Origin: CAIUMH01 sp037142475
Lineage (GTDB): Bacteria; Actinomycetota; Acidimicrobiia; Acidimicrobiales; RAAP-2
Assembly: GCA_037142475.1 (NCBI GenBank)
Contig: JBAXAR010000036.1
Span: forward strand, 1 to 17,415
DNA: 17,415 nucleotides
Direction: 5' to 3'
The notes under the pieces: generated by a model
Databases searched by the model: none
What the model was told of the DNA's origin: nothing
Seen by the model: only the letters and a program-made list of their open reading frames with translations
Translations under genes and position numbers: made by a program
In this document: in pieces, positions 1 to 7,900 of the stretch
Layout of the letters: each line of letters starts with the position of its first letter
How positions within the stretch are numbered: position 1 is the stretch's first letter

Positions 1-646
1 GGTCTGGCAACAAGGTCGCCTCGAGGTCGACACCCGGAGCATGCTGGGTTGAGATCAGCACTGTCGAGATGGCCACAGGGCGTCCGCCCTCGTAGACAAC
101 GCTGACCTGGGTCTTGCCGTCGGGACGCAGGTAGGGAAGTTGCTCGCTTCGGCGGACCTGGGCAAGACGCTGGGAAAGACGATGCGCCAGCCAGATCGGC
201 AGGGGCATCAGATCCGGAGTTTCATCACAGGCGAACCCGAACATCATCCCTTGGTCGCCAGCACCCTGGCCATTGAGGATGTCCTCTCCGCCTGACCCGC
301 TGCGGAGCTCGAATGCGGTGTCGACGCCCTTGGCGATGTCCGGCGACTGACGGTCCAGCGTCACAAGCACTGCGCACGTTGATCCGTTGAAGCCCTTTGC
401 GTCGTCGTCGTAACCGATCTCATTCACCGTCTCACGGACAATGGCGGGGACGTCAACGACAGCCTTCGTGGTGATCTCGCCGGCCACAAGGACCATGCCG
501 GTGGTCAGCAGGGTCTCGCAGGCAACTCGGCTCGAAGGGTCCTGCTCGAGGATCGCATCAAGGATCGAGTCGGAGACCTGATCTGCCATCTTGTCAGGGT
601 GCCCCTCGGTGACGGACTCTGACGTGAACGTGCTTCGGGTGCTCAT
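1..646 (-). CDS. metK: S-adenosylmethionine synthetase, 5' part (cut by window edge)
   Basis: MetK makes S-adenosylmethionine from ATP and methionine in the cytoplasm. About 215 N-terminal codons are present; the usual length is near 400, so the 3' part lies outside the window. Translation from the ATG at 646 starts MSTRSTFTSESVTEGHPDKM, with the catalytic GHPDK motif at the usual place. It continues with the family signatures GAGDQGMMFGFA and RPDGKTQV. The ATG overlaps the coaBC stop as ATGA (643-646), so translation is probably coupled to coaBC. I see no SAM riboswitch in front of it; the upstream bases are coaBC coding sequence. The position after coaBC matches the actinobacterial gmk-rpoZ-coaBC-metK order. 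The identity is secure; only the C-terminal end is unseen. Confidence 0.96.
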   Translation of the reverse strand, partial: MSTRSTFTSESVTEGHPDKMADQVSDSILDAILEQDPSSRVACETLLTTGMVLVAGEITTKAVVDVPAIVRETVNEIGYDDDAKGFNGSTCAVLVTLDRQSPDIAKGVDTAFELRSGSGGEDILNGQGAGDQGMMFGFACDETPDLMPLPIWLAHRLSQRLAQVRRSEQLPYLRPDGKTQVSVVYEGGRPVAISTVLISTQHAPGVDLEATLLPD

Positions 647-1872
647 GAGCCTCGGTTTCCTCCAGTTATAGCCAAGTGCGGCAATACCCTATCGAACACT
701 GCGTCGGCCACGGTGCGCTTCGACGCGAGAGCCACGGACGTCTCGGTCCCATCGGCCTCGAGGATCGTCACCGCGTTGGTGTCGTGATCGAAACCGACCG
801 ACTCCTCGCTGACGTCATTGACCACAAGAAGATCGCAGCCCTTCCGACTCATCTTGGAGCGGGCGTGCTCAAGGACCTGATCGGTCTCCGCGGCAAATCC
901 GATCACAATCTGGCCGTCGACCCGTCGTCCAACGAGGTCCATCAAGATGTCGGCGGTGGGTTCGAGGATCAGCTGCGGCGTCCCCCCGTCACGCTTGACC
1001 TTCGTGCCACTGGGCGCCACTGGGCGAAAATCAGCCACGGCGGCGGCCATGATGACGGCGTCAGCTCCTTGAGCGGCGACCAACATCGCCGTGTGCATTT
1101 CGGCCGCGGTCTCGACCTTGACGATCTCGAGCCTCCCGGGGCCGGTTGCGGTGACCGGGGCTGATGCAGAGGTCACCAGTGTCACCGTTGCTCCCCGCGC
1201 CACTGCCGCTTCCGCCAAGGCGTGGCCTTGCTTGCCCGATGAGCGGTTGGTGAGATAGCGGACCGGATCGATCGGCTCCCTTGTGCCACCGGCGCTGATG
1301 GCGATCGTGCGTCCCATCAGATCGGGGGCGGCCGTGGTGGCGGCGAGGATTGCCTGCGCAGCGGCGACGATGGTCTCTGGAGCGGCAAGACGTCCTGCCC
1401 CCACATCGCCTCCCGCCAAGCGACCAGTCTCTGGATCAACGATCGCCACACCCCGACGGCGCAAGGTGGCCAGGTTTTCCGAGACGCTTGCCTGCTCCCA
1501 CATCTCGGTGTGCATCGCCGGCGCCAAAAGGACCGGTGCACGAGTGGCGAGCAGCGTCGCAGTAAGCAGATCGTCCGCCAGCCCATGGGCGTAGCGAGCG
1601 ATCAGGTGCGCCGTTGCAGGTGCGATCACGATCAGGTCTGCGGCTTGGCCAAGCCGGGTGTGAGGTATCGCCGAGACACCGTCATACAACAGCGTCTGTG
1701 CTGGCTCTGAGGCCAGTGCCGTGAACGTGAGTGGAGCGATGAATCGCGTGGCATCGCTCGTGAGGACAGGGGCCACGTGGCATCCTGCGTCAACGAGCTG
1801 TCGGCAGATCTCGACTGCCTTGTAGGCGGCAATGCCCCCCGTGACACCAAGAACGACAAATGGCTTTGTCAT
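643..1872 (-). CDS. coaBC: Bifunctional phosphopantothenoylcysteine decarboxylase / phosphopantothenate-cysteine ligase
   Basis: CoaBC carries out two consecutive steps of coenzyme A synthesis: ligation of cysteine to 4'-phosphopantothenate, then FMN-dependent decarboxylation to phosphopantetheine. The 409 residues fit the fused family. The N-terminal CoaC half shows VLGVTGGIAAYKAVE, the region of the active-site His (IPHTRLGQAADL) and PAMHTEMWE. The CoaB half begins near residue 185 with ISAGGTREPIDPVRYLTNRS followed by SGKQG, and later has AAAVADFRP and LVVNDVS. The cysteine that E. coli Dfp has in its ACGDIGPGR segment is Gly here (LAGGDVGAGR, near residue 154), and the PAMN Asn is His. 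As I remember them, mycobacterial enzymes show similar changes. No clear ribosome binding site precedes the ATG, which lies 28 bases after the rpoZ stop. The 3' end overlaps metK by four bases. Confidence 0.95.
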   Translation of the reverse strand: MTKPFVVLGVTGGIAAYKAVEICRQLVDAGCHVAPVLTSDATRFIAPLTFTALASEPAQTLLYDGVSAIPHTRLGQAADLIVIAPATAHLIARYAHGLADDLLTATLLATRAPVLLAPAMHTEMWEQASVSENLATLRRRGVAIVDPETGRLAGGDVGAGRLAAPETIVAAAQAILAATTAAPDLMGRTIAISAGGTREPIDPVRYLTNRSSGKQGHALAEAAVARGATVTLVTSASAPVTATGPGRLEIVKVETAAEMHTAMLVAAQGADAVIMAAAVADFRPVAPSGTKVKRDGGTPQLILEPTADILMDLVGRRVDGQIVIGFAAETDQVLEHARSKMSRKGCDLLVVNDVSEESVGFDHDTNAVTILEADGTETSVALASKRTVADAVFDRVLPHLAITGGNRGS

Positions 1873-1900
1873 GATCGCCGGAGTTCGAAGGGAGAAGAAC

Positions 1901-2278
1901 TCAGCTTGCGTCGTCAGGGGCGGCAGGTGCCTCTGGAACTGCCTCGCCCTCGACTACTCGGAATGGGTCACTCAGGAATCCTGATGACTCGGCATCGGCG
2001 GCGGCGGCGGCCTCGGCGGCGAGTTCGTCGGCATCCGGTCGGTGGTAAGTGACCTTGCCCTGAGCGACCTCTTCGAAGGCGATCGAGATCGGCTTTCCCG
2101 ACACTGACGTCACCTGGGGAGGAACCACGCGACCAAGGACCTCGCCGAGGCCCTGGTAGTAGGCGTTGATTTCCCGCGCACGTTTGGCACCGAGGGTGAC
2201 GAGCGTAAACTTAGAGTCCACCTTGTCCAAGAGGTCCTCAACTGCGGGGTCCATGAGCGTCATGCGCTTGGGGGCCAT
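1901..2278 (-). CDS. rpoZ: RNA polymerase omega subunit
   Basis: Omega is the small subunit that helps assemble and stabilise RNA polymerase by clamping beta'. The 125-residue product contains the actinobacterial signature KVDSKFTLVTLGAKRAREIN followed by AYYQGLGE, VPPQV and KPISIAFEEVAQGKV. After about residue 75 comes an Ala/Asp/Glu-rich tail that is probably disordered; its GCC/GCG alanine codons make the GGC-like repeat visible at 1990-2030. The ATG at 2278 lies 6 bases after the gmk stop and has a strong purine-rich ribosome binding site (GAGGAGAGG) inside the end of gmk. The position between gmk and coaBC is the standard actinobacterial one. Confidence 0.95.
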   Translation of the reverse strand: MAPKRMTLMDPAVEDLLDKVDSKFTLVTLGAKRAREINAYYQGLGEVLGRVVPPQVTSVSGKPISIAFEEVAQGKVTYHRPDADELAAEAAAAADAESSGFLSDPFRVVEGEAVPEAPAAPDDAS

Positions 2279-2284
2279 GGGGTG

Positions 2285-2890
2285 CTACCTCTCCTCGGGG
2301 ATGGATGATTCGTCAGCGTTCTGAAAGCGAATCTCATTCAGTATATCGAGGACCCGCACCACCGCCTGCTCGAGGTCGTCGTTGACGACTTCGTGGTGCG
2401 CGAGCCGTCGCCCTTCGGCGATTTCTTCGCGTCCCTTCTCAACCCGGCGCTCCACGTGCGCCTCGTCGTCGCCCCTACCCCTGAGTCGCTCTGCTTGAAC
2501 CTCTTCTGAGGGGGGGACCAGAAGGACGACACGAGCATGTGGCCGGCGCTCGCTCACTTGACGAGCACCCTCCAGATCAATCTCAAGGAGAACGTCACGT
2601 CCATCGGGGGGATCGGGGACCGGGGTCCCGTAGAGATGATCAAGGAACTCCGCAAACTCAAGGAAGCCGCCTTTGTCAGCATGCGCTTGAAATGTGGGCC
2701 GATCCACGAAGACGTAGGCCTCTGGATCCTCGCCCACCCTCGGAGGCCTTGTGGTCCAACTCCGAGAAAGCCAGAGCGAGTCGTCGCCCTCTAACAGACG
2801 GGCAGCGACAGTCCCCTTACCGGTACCACCTGGTCCAATCAGGACCAAGATTGCCGGGCTAGCGGACAGCGATCTTGAGGAGTTCGGCAC
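2285..2890 (-). CDS. gmk: Guanylate kinase with an atypical P-loop
   Basis: Guanylate kinase phosphorylates GMP to GDP with ATP. The GMP-site pattern is kept: SWTTRPPRVGE, Y.FV, FLEFAE and LYGTP, then VLLEIDLEGARQV, RLRGRGDDE and VVNDDL. Two features are unusual. The P-loop is GPGGTGKGT, like adenylate kinases, instead of the guanylate-kinase GPSGVGKST. The segment between YGTP and VLLEID is about ten residues shorter than usual. The start is uncertain. The frame stays open upstream into mihF to 2992, but the family fold begins at about ILVLIGPGG. I chose the GTG at 2890 (201 aa, overlapping mihF by 32 bases); a TTG at 2848 (187 aa) is the main alternative. Neither has a convincing ribosome binding site, so translation may depend on mihF. 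Confidence 0.88.
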   Translation of the reverse strand: MPNSSRSLSASPAILVLIGPGGTGKGTVAARLLEGDDSLWLSRSWTTRPPRVGEDPEAYVFVDRPTFQAHADKGGFLEFAEFLDHLYGTPVPDPPDGRDVLLEIDLEGARQVSERRPHARVVLLVPPSEEVQAERLRGRGDDEAHVERRVEKGREEIAEGRRLAHHEVVNDDLEQAVVRVLDILNEIRFQNADESSIPEER

Positions 2891-3176
2891 GCTGATTGGC
2901 GCCAAGGCCCTGCACACGACGGGACTCGGAAATCCCCACTTGGTCCAGAACTCGACGAGCCTTGACTTTCCCGAGTGCGGGGAGCGCCTCAAGCAGGGCG
3001 AGAACCTTCATCTTGGCAATCGCCTCGTTGGTAGGAACAAGCTCAAAAGCTCGTTCCAACGTCAGACTTCCGACCTTGAGTTGCCTCTTGATGTCGGCTC
3101 GCTCACGGCGGATTCGAGCGGCCTTCTCCAGCGCTGCTGCCCGCGCTTCGGGAGTGAGCATCGGTGGTGTAGGCAC
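2859..3176 (-). CDS. mihF: Actinobacterial integration host factor (mIHF)
   Basis: This is a small basic nucleoid protein of the mycobacterial IHF family. It binds DNA through a helix-two-turn-helix fold and affects nucleoid structure and phage integration. The 105-residue product matches the family along its length: RAAALEKAARIRRERADIK, KMKVLALLEALPALGKVKA, then GISESRRVQGLGANQRAELL. I chose the GTG at 3176 because it gives the usual family length and aligns with the known N-terminus. A TTG at 3195-3197 would add seven residues with no match. A TACAAT box ends six bases before this GTG, so the mRNA may be leaderless. It follows pyrF after 52 bases and overlaps gmk. The pyrF-mihF-gmk order is typical of actinobacteria. 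Confidence 0.92.
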   Translation of the reverse strand: MPTPPMLTPEARAAALEKAARIRRERADIKRQLKVGSLTLERAFELVPTNEAIAKMKVLALLEALPALGKVKARRVLDQVGISESRRVQGLGANQRAELLKIAVR

Positions 3177-3182
3177 ATCATC

Positions 3183-3211
3183 ATTGTACCGCCTCAATCC
3201 CGTCCGGTCCG
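3183..3211 (-). promoter_or_regulatory. Probable promoter of mihF (leaderless transcript)
   Basis: In the 52-base gap after pyrF the minus strand reads TACAAT at 3188-3183, one mismatch from the sigma-70 TATAAT box. The mihF GTG begins seven bases downstream of its last base, the usual position of the first transcribed base. The -35 at 17-base spacing is CGGACC (3211-3206), matching TTGACA only at GAC. Leaderless genes with a -10 box at this distance are common in actinobacteria. The box is visible; promoter activity is inferred. Confidence 0.55.
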
Positions 3212-3228
3212 GTCGCTCGCCCTAAGGA

Positions 3229-4086
3229 TCACAAAGCCCTGGTCAGCTCCGTAGCGAGTGATTCGGCTGCCGCACGCACCGCGCCTTCGTCCGGCCCAGC
3301 CGAAAGGATCGAGCGCGAGGCGTTGACCAGGACCGATCTGGGCGAGCAATGAGCGAAGAGGGTGGCCACATCCTCGGGCGTTGCCCCCTGCGCCCCCACT
3401 CCAGGGACGAGATATGGCCCTGCAAGCGAGGCCAGATCGAGTTGCCCTGCGCTCCGGGTTGCCCCCACCACGGCGCCGAGTGACCCAAATGCGCACTGCG
3501 TCGAAGCGATCTCGGCTCGATTTCGACGCCCCAGGTCAGCCAGGAGACTCTGCTCGATGCTCATCGTTGGGCTGATCTTCGCTTCCTGAAGCGCTCGGCC
3601 CTCTGGATTCGAGCTGGCCACGACCACGAACAACCCCCGCCCCGAGGCTCGAGCGAGGTCGAAGACTGGTTCCATCGCGTCGATCCCCAGATACGAGGTC
3701 ACCGTCAGTGCATCGGCGGCCAATGAGCTTCGATCATCGAGCCACGCCTCGCCATAGGCCTCCATCGTTGTCCCGATGTCGCCGCGCTTGGCATCGATGA
3801 CCACCAGAAGACCCGCATCTGAGGCCAAGGCGATGACTTCCTCGAGGACGGCGTAGCCAGCTGATCCGAATCTCTCGAAGAACGCAACCTGCGGCTTGAT
3901 GGCGGCAGCGACGCCTGCGCTTGCGGCAACCACCGTGCGGGCCATCGTGGCCAGACCGGCAGCGTCGTCGGTCAGGCCCCATTGCCCCAGGAGGGCACTC
4001 GAAGGATCGATACCGGCGCACAGCGGGCTTGTCAGGCCGATGGCCGACGCCAGTCGGTCTCCGAACCCCTGGTGTTGCTCACCCAT
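3229..4086 (-). CDS. pyrF: Orotidine 5'-phosphate decarboxylase
   Basis: PyrF converts OMP to UMP, the last step of de novo UMP synthesis. The 285-residue product belongs to the longer 'type 2' group used by mycobacteria. It has LCAGIDPSS near the N-terminus, AAIKPQVAFFE, the catalytic DAKRGDIGTT at residues 98-107, and the phosphate-binding YLVPGVGAQGATPEDV toward the C-terminus. I chose the ATG at 4086 because a GAGG lies eight bases upstream; a GTG at 4095 is possible and adds three residues. The start overlaps the pyrD stop by eight bases, which implies translational coupling. It is the last gene of the pyr chain. pyrE, which supplies its substrate, is not in the window. Confidence 0.95.
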   Translation of the reverse strand: MGEQHQGFGDRLASAIGLTSPLCAGIDPSSALLGQWGLTDDAAGLATMARTVVAASAGVAAAIKPQVAFFERFGSAGYAVLEEVIALASDAGLLVVIDAKRGDIGTTMEAYGEAWLDDRSSLAADALTVTSYLGIDAMEPVFDLARASGRGLFVVVASSNPEGRALQEAKISPTMSIEQSLLADLGRRNRAEIASTQCAFGSLGAVVGATRSAGQLDLASLAGPYLVPGVGAQGATPEDVATLFAHCSPRSVLVNASRSILSAGPDEGAVRAAAESLATELTRAL

Positions 4087-4996
4087 GGACGGCACCTCGA
4101 ATCTCTGTGATGTCCTTGACGTCGTGACGATCGAGCCAGCGGCGCACCTCGTTCTGGACGCGCCATGGTGCTCGGGGTTCAGCTAAGGCAGCAGTGCCGA
4201 CCTGGACTGCGCTGGCGCCAGCCATGATCATCTCGATGGCGTCCTCTCCTGAAGAAATGCCCCCGACGCCGATGATCGCTACCTCGGGGAGTGCTTGGTG
4301 GCAGACGAATACCGCACGCACGGCGATGGCGTGGATCGCAGGACCCGAGAGGCCACCTCCGCCTCCGCCGAGCGCAAGGGTGCGTCGCTCGATATCGATT
4401 GCCATGCCGAGGGCCGTGTTGGCCACCGTCAATGCTTCGGCACCGGCATCGACTGCAGCTCGAGCCACATCGGCGATATCGGGCGTGTTCGGGCTCAACT
4501 TCGCCCAGCGAGGGTGTTGCGTCCCAAGCGCCTCAACCGCTGCCGCCGTTGCTGCCGGGGAGTAGGCAAACAGCCTTGAATGGTCCTTGAGATTCGGGCA
4601 GCTGACATTGATCTCGATGGCATCGATGTCCGCCCCTTGCAGCATCTCGCCAGCCCGCTGATACTCGCTGAGATCGTGACCCCAGACGCTCACGACAACC
4701 GTCGCTCCCGTCGCACGCAGTCGCCCCAGATCGTTCGCCAACCACTCTTCGAGACCAGGTCCCTGGAGCCCGACACTGTTGAGCATCCCTCCGTCGAGAG
4801 GCTTCAGTCTCGGAGGCGGATTGCCCGGCCATGGATCTGGGCTCAGTGATTTGACCACCACTGCGGCCAACTCGTTGAGTTCTCCGTAGGCGGCGAGCTC
4901 ATCGCTGTGCCCCGATGTCCCTGAGGCCGTCATCACGACGCCATCAAGCTCGAGTGACCCGATGGTCACCCCAAGCGACGTGGCGCCTCTCGCCAT
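4079..4996 (-). CDS. pyrD: Dihydroorotate dehydrogenase, class 1 (1B-like catalytic subunit)
   Basis: PyrD oxidises dihydroorotate to orotate with FMN. The 305-residue product is a cytosolic class 1 enzyme: NSVGLQGPGLEEW, EINVSCPN with the class 1 catalytic Cys at about residue 133, KLSPNTPDI, VANTALGMAID, and the FMN phosphate site IIGVGGISSGEDAIEM with GASAVQVGTAAL. There is no N-terminal membrane helix as in class 2. Class 1B enzymes normally work with the PyrK iron-sulfur/FAD subunit, and no pyrK is visible here. A run of six Gly codons precedes LSGPAI. The ATG at 4996 shares one base with the carB stop (TGATG). The frame is open farther upstream, but that part lies inside carB and resembles nothing. 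The end overlaps pyrF. Confidence 0.93.
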   Translation of the reverse strand: MARGATSLGVTIGSLELDGVVMTASGTSGHSDELAAYGELNELAAVVVKSLSPDPWPGNPPPRLKPLDGGMLNSVGLQGPGLEEWLANDLGRLRATGATVVVSVWGHDLSEYQRAGEMLQGADIDAIEINVSCPNLKDHSRLFAYSPAATAAAVEALGTQHPRWAKLSPNTPDIADVARAAVDAGAEALTVANTALGMAIDIERRTLALGGGGGGLSGPAIHAIAVRAVFVCHQALPEVAIIGVGGISSGEDAIEMIMAGASAVQVGTAALAEPRAPWRVQNEVRRWLDRHDVKDITEIRGAVHG

Positions 4997-7900
4997 CAGG
5001 CGGTGGCCTGGGCAGCGTGGAGCTCTTGCAGTGTGATCACCTCGAGGGGATGCGAAGCCCAGTCCCCGATCCCCTGAGCAGCAGCTCTGGCCGCCGCCAG
5101 GGTGGTGAGGCAGGGAATGGCGTGTTCGATACATGCGGCCCTGATGTGAGCACCATCGGCCCGAGGGCCATGCCCTCTCGGCGTGTTGATCACCAGTTGC
5201 ACGTCGCCCGAGGCGATTAACTCGACAGCGTCAGCCGCGAGCGCTTCGTCGCCGACCTTGGCTACCAGTTTTTCGACCGGAATTCCGTTGTCTCGGAGGT
5301 AACCCGCGGTCCCCATCGTGGCCATGAGCGCGAAGCCAAGCTCGACGAATGCTCGGGCCACCTCTGCCCCTGCCCCCTTGTCTCGATCAGCCAGCGATAA
5401 GAACACCGCACCCGTCGATGGGAGCCTTGATCCAGCCGCCATCTGGCTCTTGGCAAACGCAAGCCCGAAGGTTCGGTCAACCCCCATCACCTCGCCAGTT
5501 GAGCGCATCTCGGGCCCCAAGATGGTGTCGACGCCCGGGAATCGACTGAACGGGAGGACTGCCTCTTTGACGCTGACGTGTGTCGGTCGAACCCGATCAC
5601 GCGGAACCATGCCTTCGTCACGCAGCTGGGCCAACGTGCTGCCCGTCATCACCCGAGCAGCAACCGCCGCCAGGGGAACTCCGGTGGCCTTGGCAACGAA
5701 CGGCACCGTTCTGCTGGCTCTCGGGTTGGCCTCGATGACGTAGGCCTCCCCGTCCTTGACAGCGAACTGGACGTTGAGCAGACCCACCACATCGAGGGCG
5801 TCTGCCAACTCAGCGGCCCACCGTTCTAACGTCAGGACGATGTCGTCCCCCAGAGTCTGCGGGGGAAGGGCGCACGCGGAATCACCTGAGTGGACTCCGG
5901 CCTCCTCGACGTGTTCCATCACTCCGCCGATCAACACCTCGCCGCTTGCATCCCTCACCGCGTCGACGTCGACCTCAATCGCCTCTTCGAGGAAGCGATC
6001 AATCAGAATCGGGCGGTCTTCGGTGACGCCTCCCTCTCGGGCAAGCGCCCCTTCGTGGTCGTCGTCGCCGAGGAGCGTGGTCATCGCTCGGGTCAGGTTC
6101 GGCTCGTCGTAGACAATCTCCATTGCTCGTCCGCCCAGGACATAACTCGGCCGGACCAGTACGGGGTATCCGATGTCGGCGGCGATCTTCTTCGCTCCGT
6201 CGAAGGTCGTGGCTGTCCCCCCGGGCGGCTGAGCCATCCCTCGAGCAGCAAGGAGGTCATTGAACCGTTTCCTGTCCTCGGCGAGGTCGATTGATGCCGG
6301 CGAGGTCCCAAGGATGAGCCCGGGGTCGATCTCATGGGCCAATTTCAGAGGCGTCTGGCCACCAAGGCTCACGATGACTCCCAGAAGTTCCCCGTCTCCC
6401 TCGCTCGCCCGTTGCTCGGCGGCGATGATGGCCCGGACATCCTCACCGGTGAGCGGCTCGAAGTAGAGGCGATCTGAGGTGTCGTAGTCGGTACTGACCG
6501 TCTCAGGATTGCAGTTGATCATGATGGTCTCGAAACCAGCAGCACGCAGCGTCATCGAGGCGTGCACACAGCAGTAATCAAACTCAATTCCCTGACCGAT
6601 CCGGTTTGGACCAGAGCCCAAGATGATGACCCGTGGCCGTCCGGAGGGTCGGATCTCGTCCTCCTCCTCATAGGTCCCAAAGTGATACGGGGTGAACGCC
6701 TCGAACTCTGCTGCGCAGGTGTCGACCGTCTTGTAGGTCACCGTGACCCCTGCGGCCTCACGGGCAGCAAACACCTCAGTCTCGGCCACACCAAACATCT
6801 CGGCGAGCTGCGCGTCCGAAAAGCCAAGTCGCTTCGCCTGGCGGAGGGTGTCACGCGTCAGGCCATCGGCACCGAGCGCTACAAATTCTTCAGCGGCGTC
6901 AGTGATGATCTCGATCTGGCTCAAGAACCAGCGGTCGATCAGGGTGGCCTGATGGACGGCTTCCACGCCGAGACCTCGTCGAAGGGCGGCGGCGACAAGG
7001 AAGAGGCGATCAGGTGTCGCCTGATCGCAGGCAATCAGTAGTTCCGAGTCTGAGAAGCCTGCAGCGAGAGATTCCTCGTCACGATCGACGAGGCCAGTGC
7101 GGCCCTGCTCTAGCGACCGCATGGCCTTCTGCAGTGACTCTGGGAACGTCCGGCCAATGGCCATGACCTCGCCCACCGACTGCATTCGGGTTCCGAGGTG
7201 AGGCTCTGCTCCAGGAAGCTTCTCGAAGGCCCACCGGGGCACCTTGGTCACCACATAGTCAATGGTCGGCTCAAAGCTCGCAGGGGTCGCCATCGTGATG
7301 TCGTTCGTGATCTCGTCGAGTCGGTAGCCCACGGCCAGGCGGGCTGCAATCTTGGCGATCGGGAACCCGGTGGCCTTTGAGGCCAACGCACTTGAGCGCG
7401 ACACTCTCGGGTTCATCTCGATGACGATCCGCTCACCGGTCCAGGGGTTCACGGCGAACTGGACGTTGGATCCTCCGGTCTCGACGCCGACCCGGCGAAG
7501 ACATGCAAACGAGTCGTCGCGCATTTCCTGGTATTCGACGTCGGAGAGCGTCTGGGCTGGAGCGACCGTAATCGAGTCGCCCGTGTGGACCCCCATCGGG
7601 TCGAGGTTCTCGATCGAGCAGATCACGACGCAGTTGTCAGCCGAGTCACGCATCACCTCGAGTTCGTATTCTTTCCAGCCGGCGATCGAACGCTCGACCA
7701 GAATTTCTCCCACTGGGCTCGCCACGAGGCCCTCGGCCGCCAGTCGGAGGAACGCCTGCTCATCGGGAGCGATTCCGGTTCCCTGGCCGCCGAGAATGTA
7801 CGACGGCCGAACCATGATGGGAAAACCGATCTCGCGTGCGATCACTACCGCCTCTTCGAGGGAATGGGCGAAGCCGGACCGAGGGACAATGAGACCGATC

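Noticed and set aside
647..720. SAM riboswitch or promoter before metK
   Set aside because: The bases are the conserved end of coaBC with a four-base ATGA overlap; no riboswitch-like pairing was seen.
1985..2035. GGC-type repeat
   Set aside because: It is a run of Ala codons in the flexible tail of rpoZ, not a separate repeat element.
2891..2992. Longer guanylate kinase N-terminus starting at 2992
   Set aside because: It lies wholly inside mihF and adds non-conserved residues.
4340..4380. Possible slippery site at the Gly run of pyrD
   Set aside because: The six Gly codons are mixed rather than one long homopolymer, and the frame stays correct on both sides.
4997..5134. Longer PyrD N-terminus
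   Set aside because: The extra 46 residues come from the end of carB in another frame and have no family similarity; the ATG at 4996 gives the normal protein.
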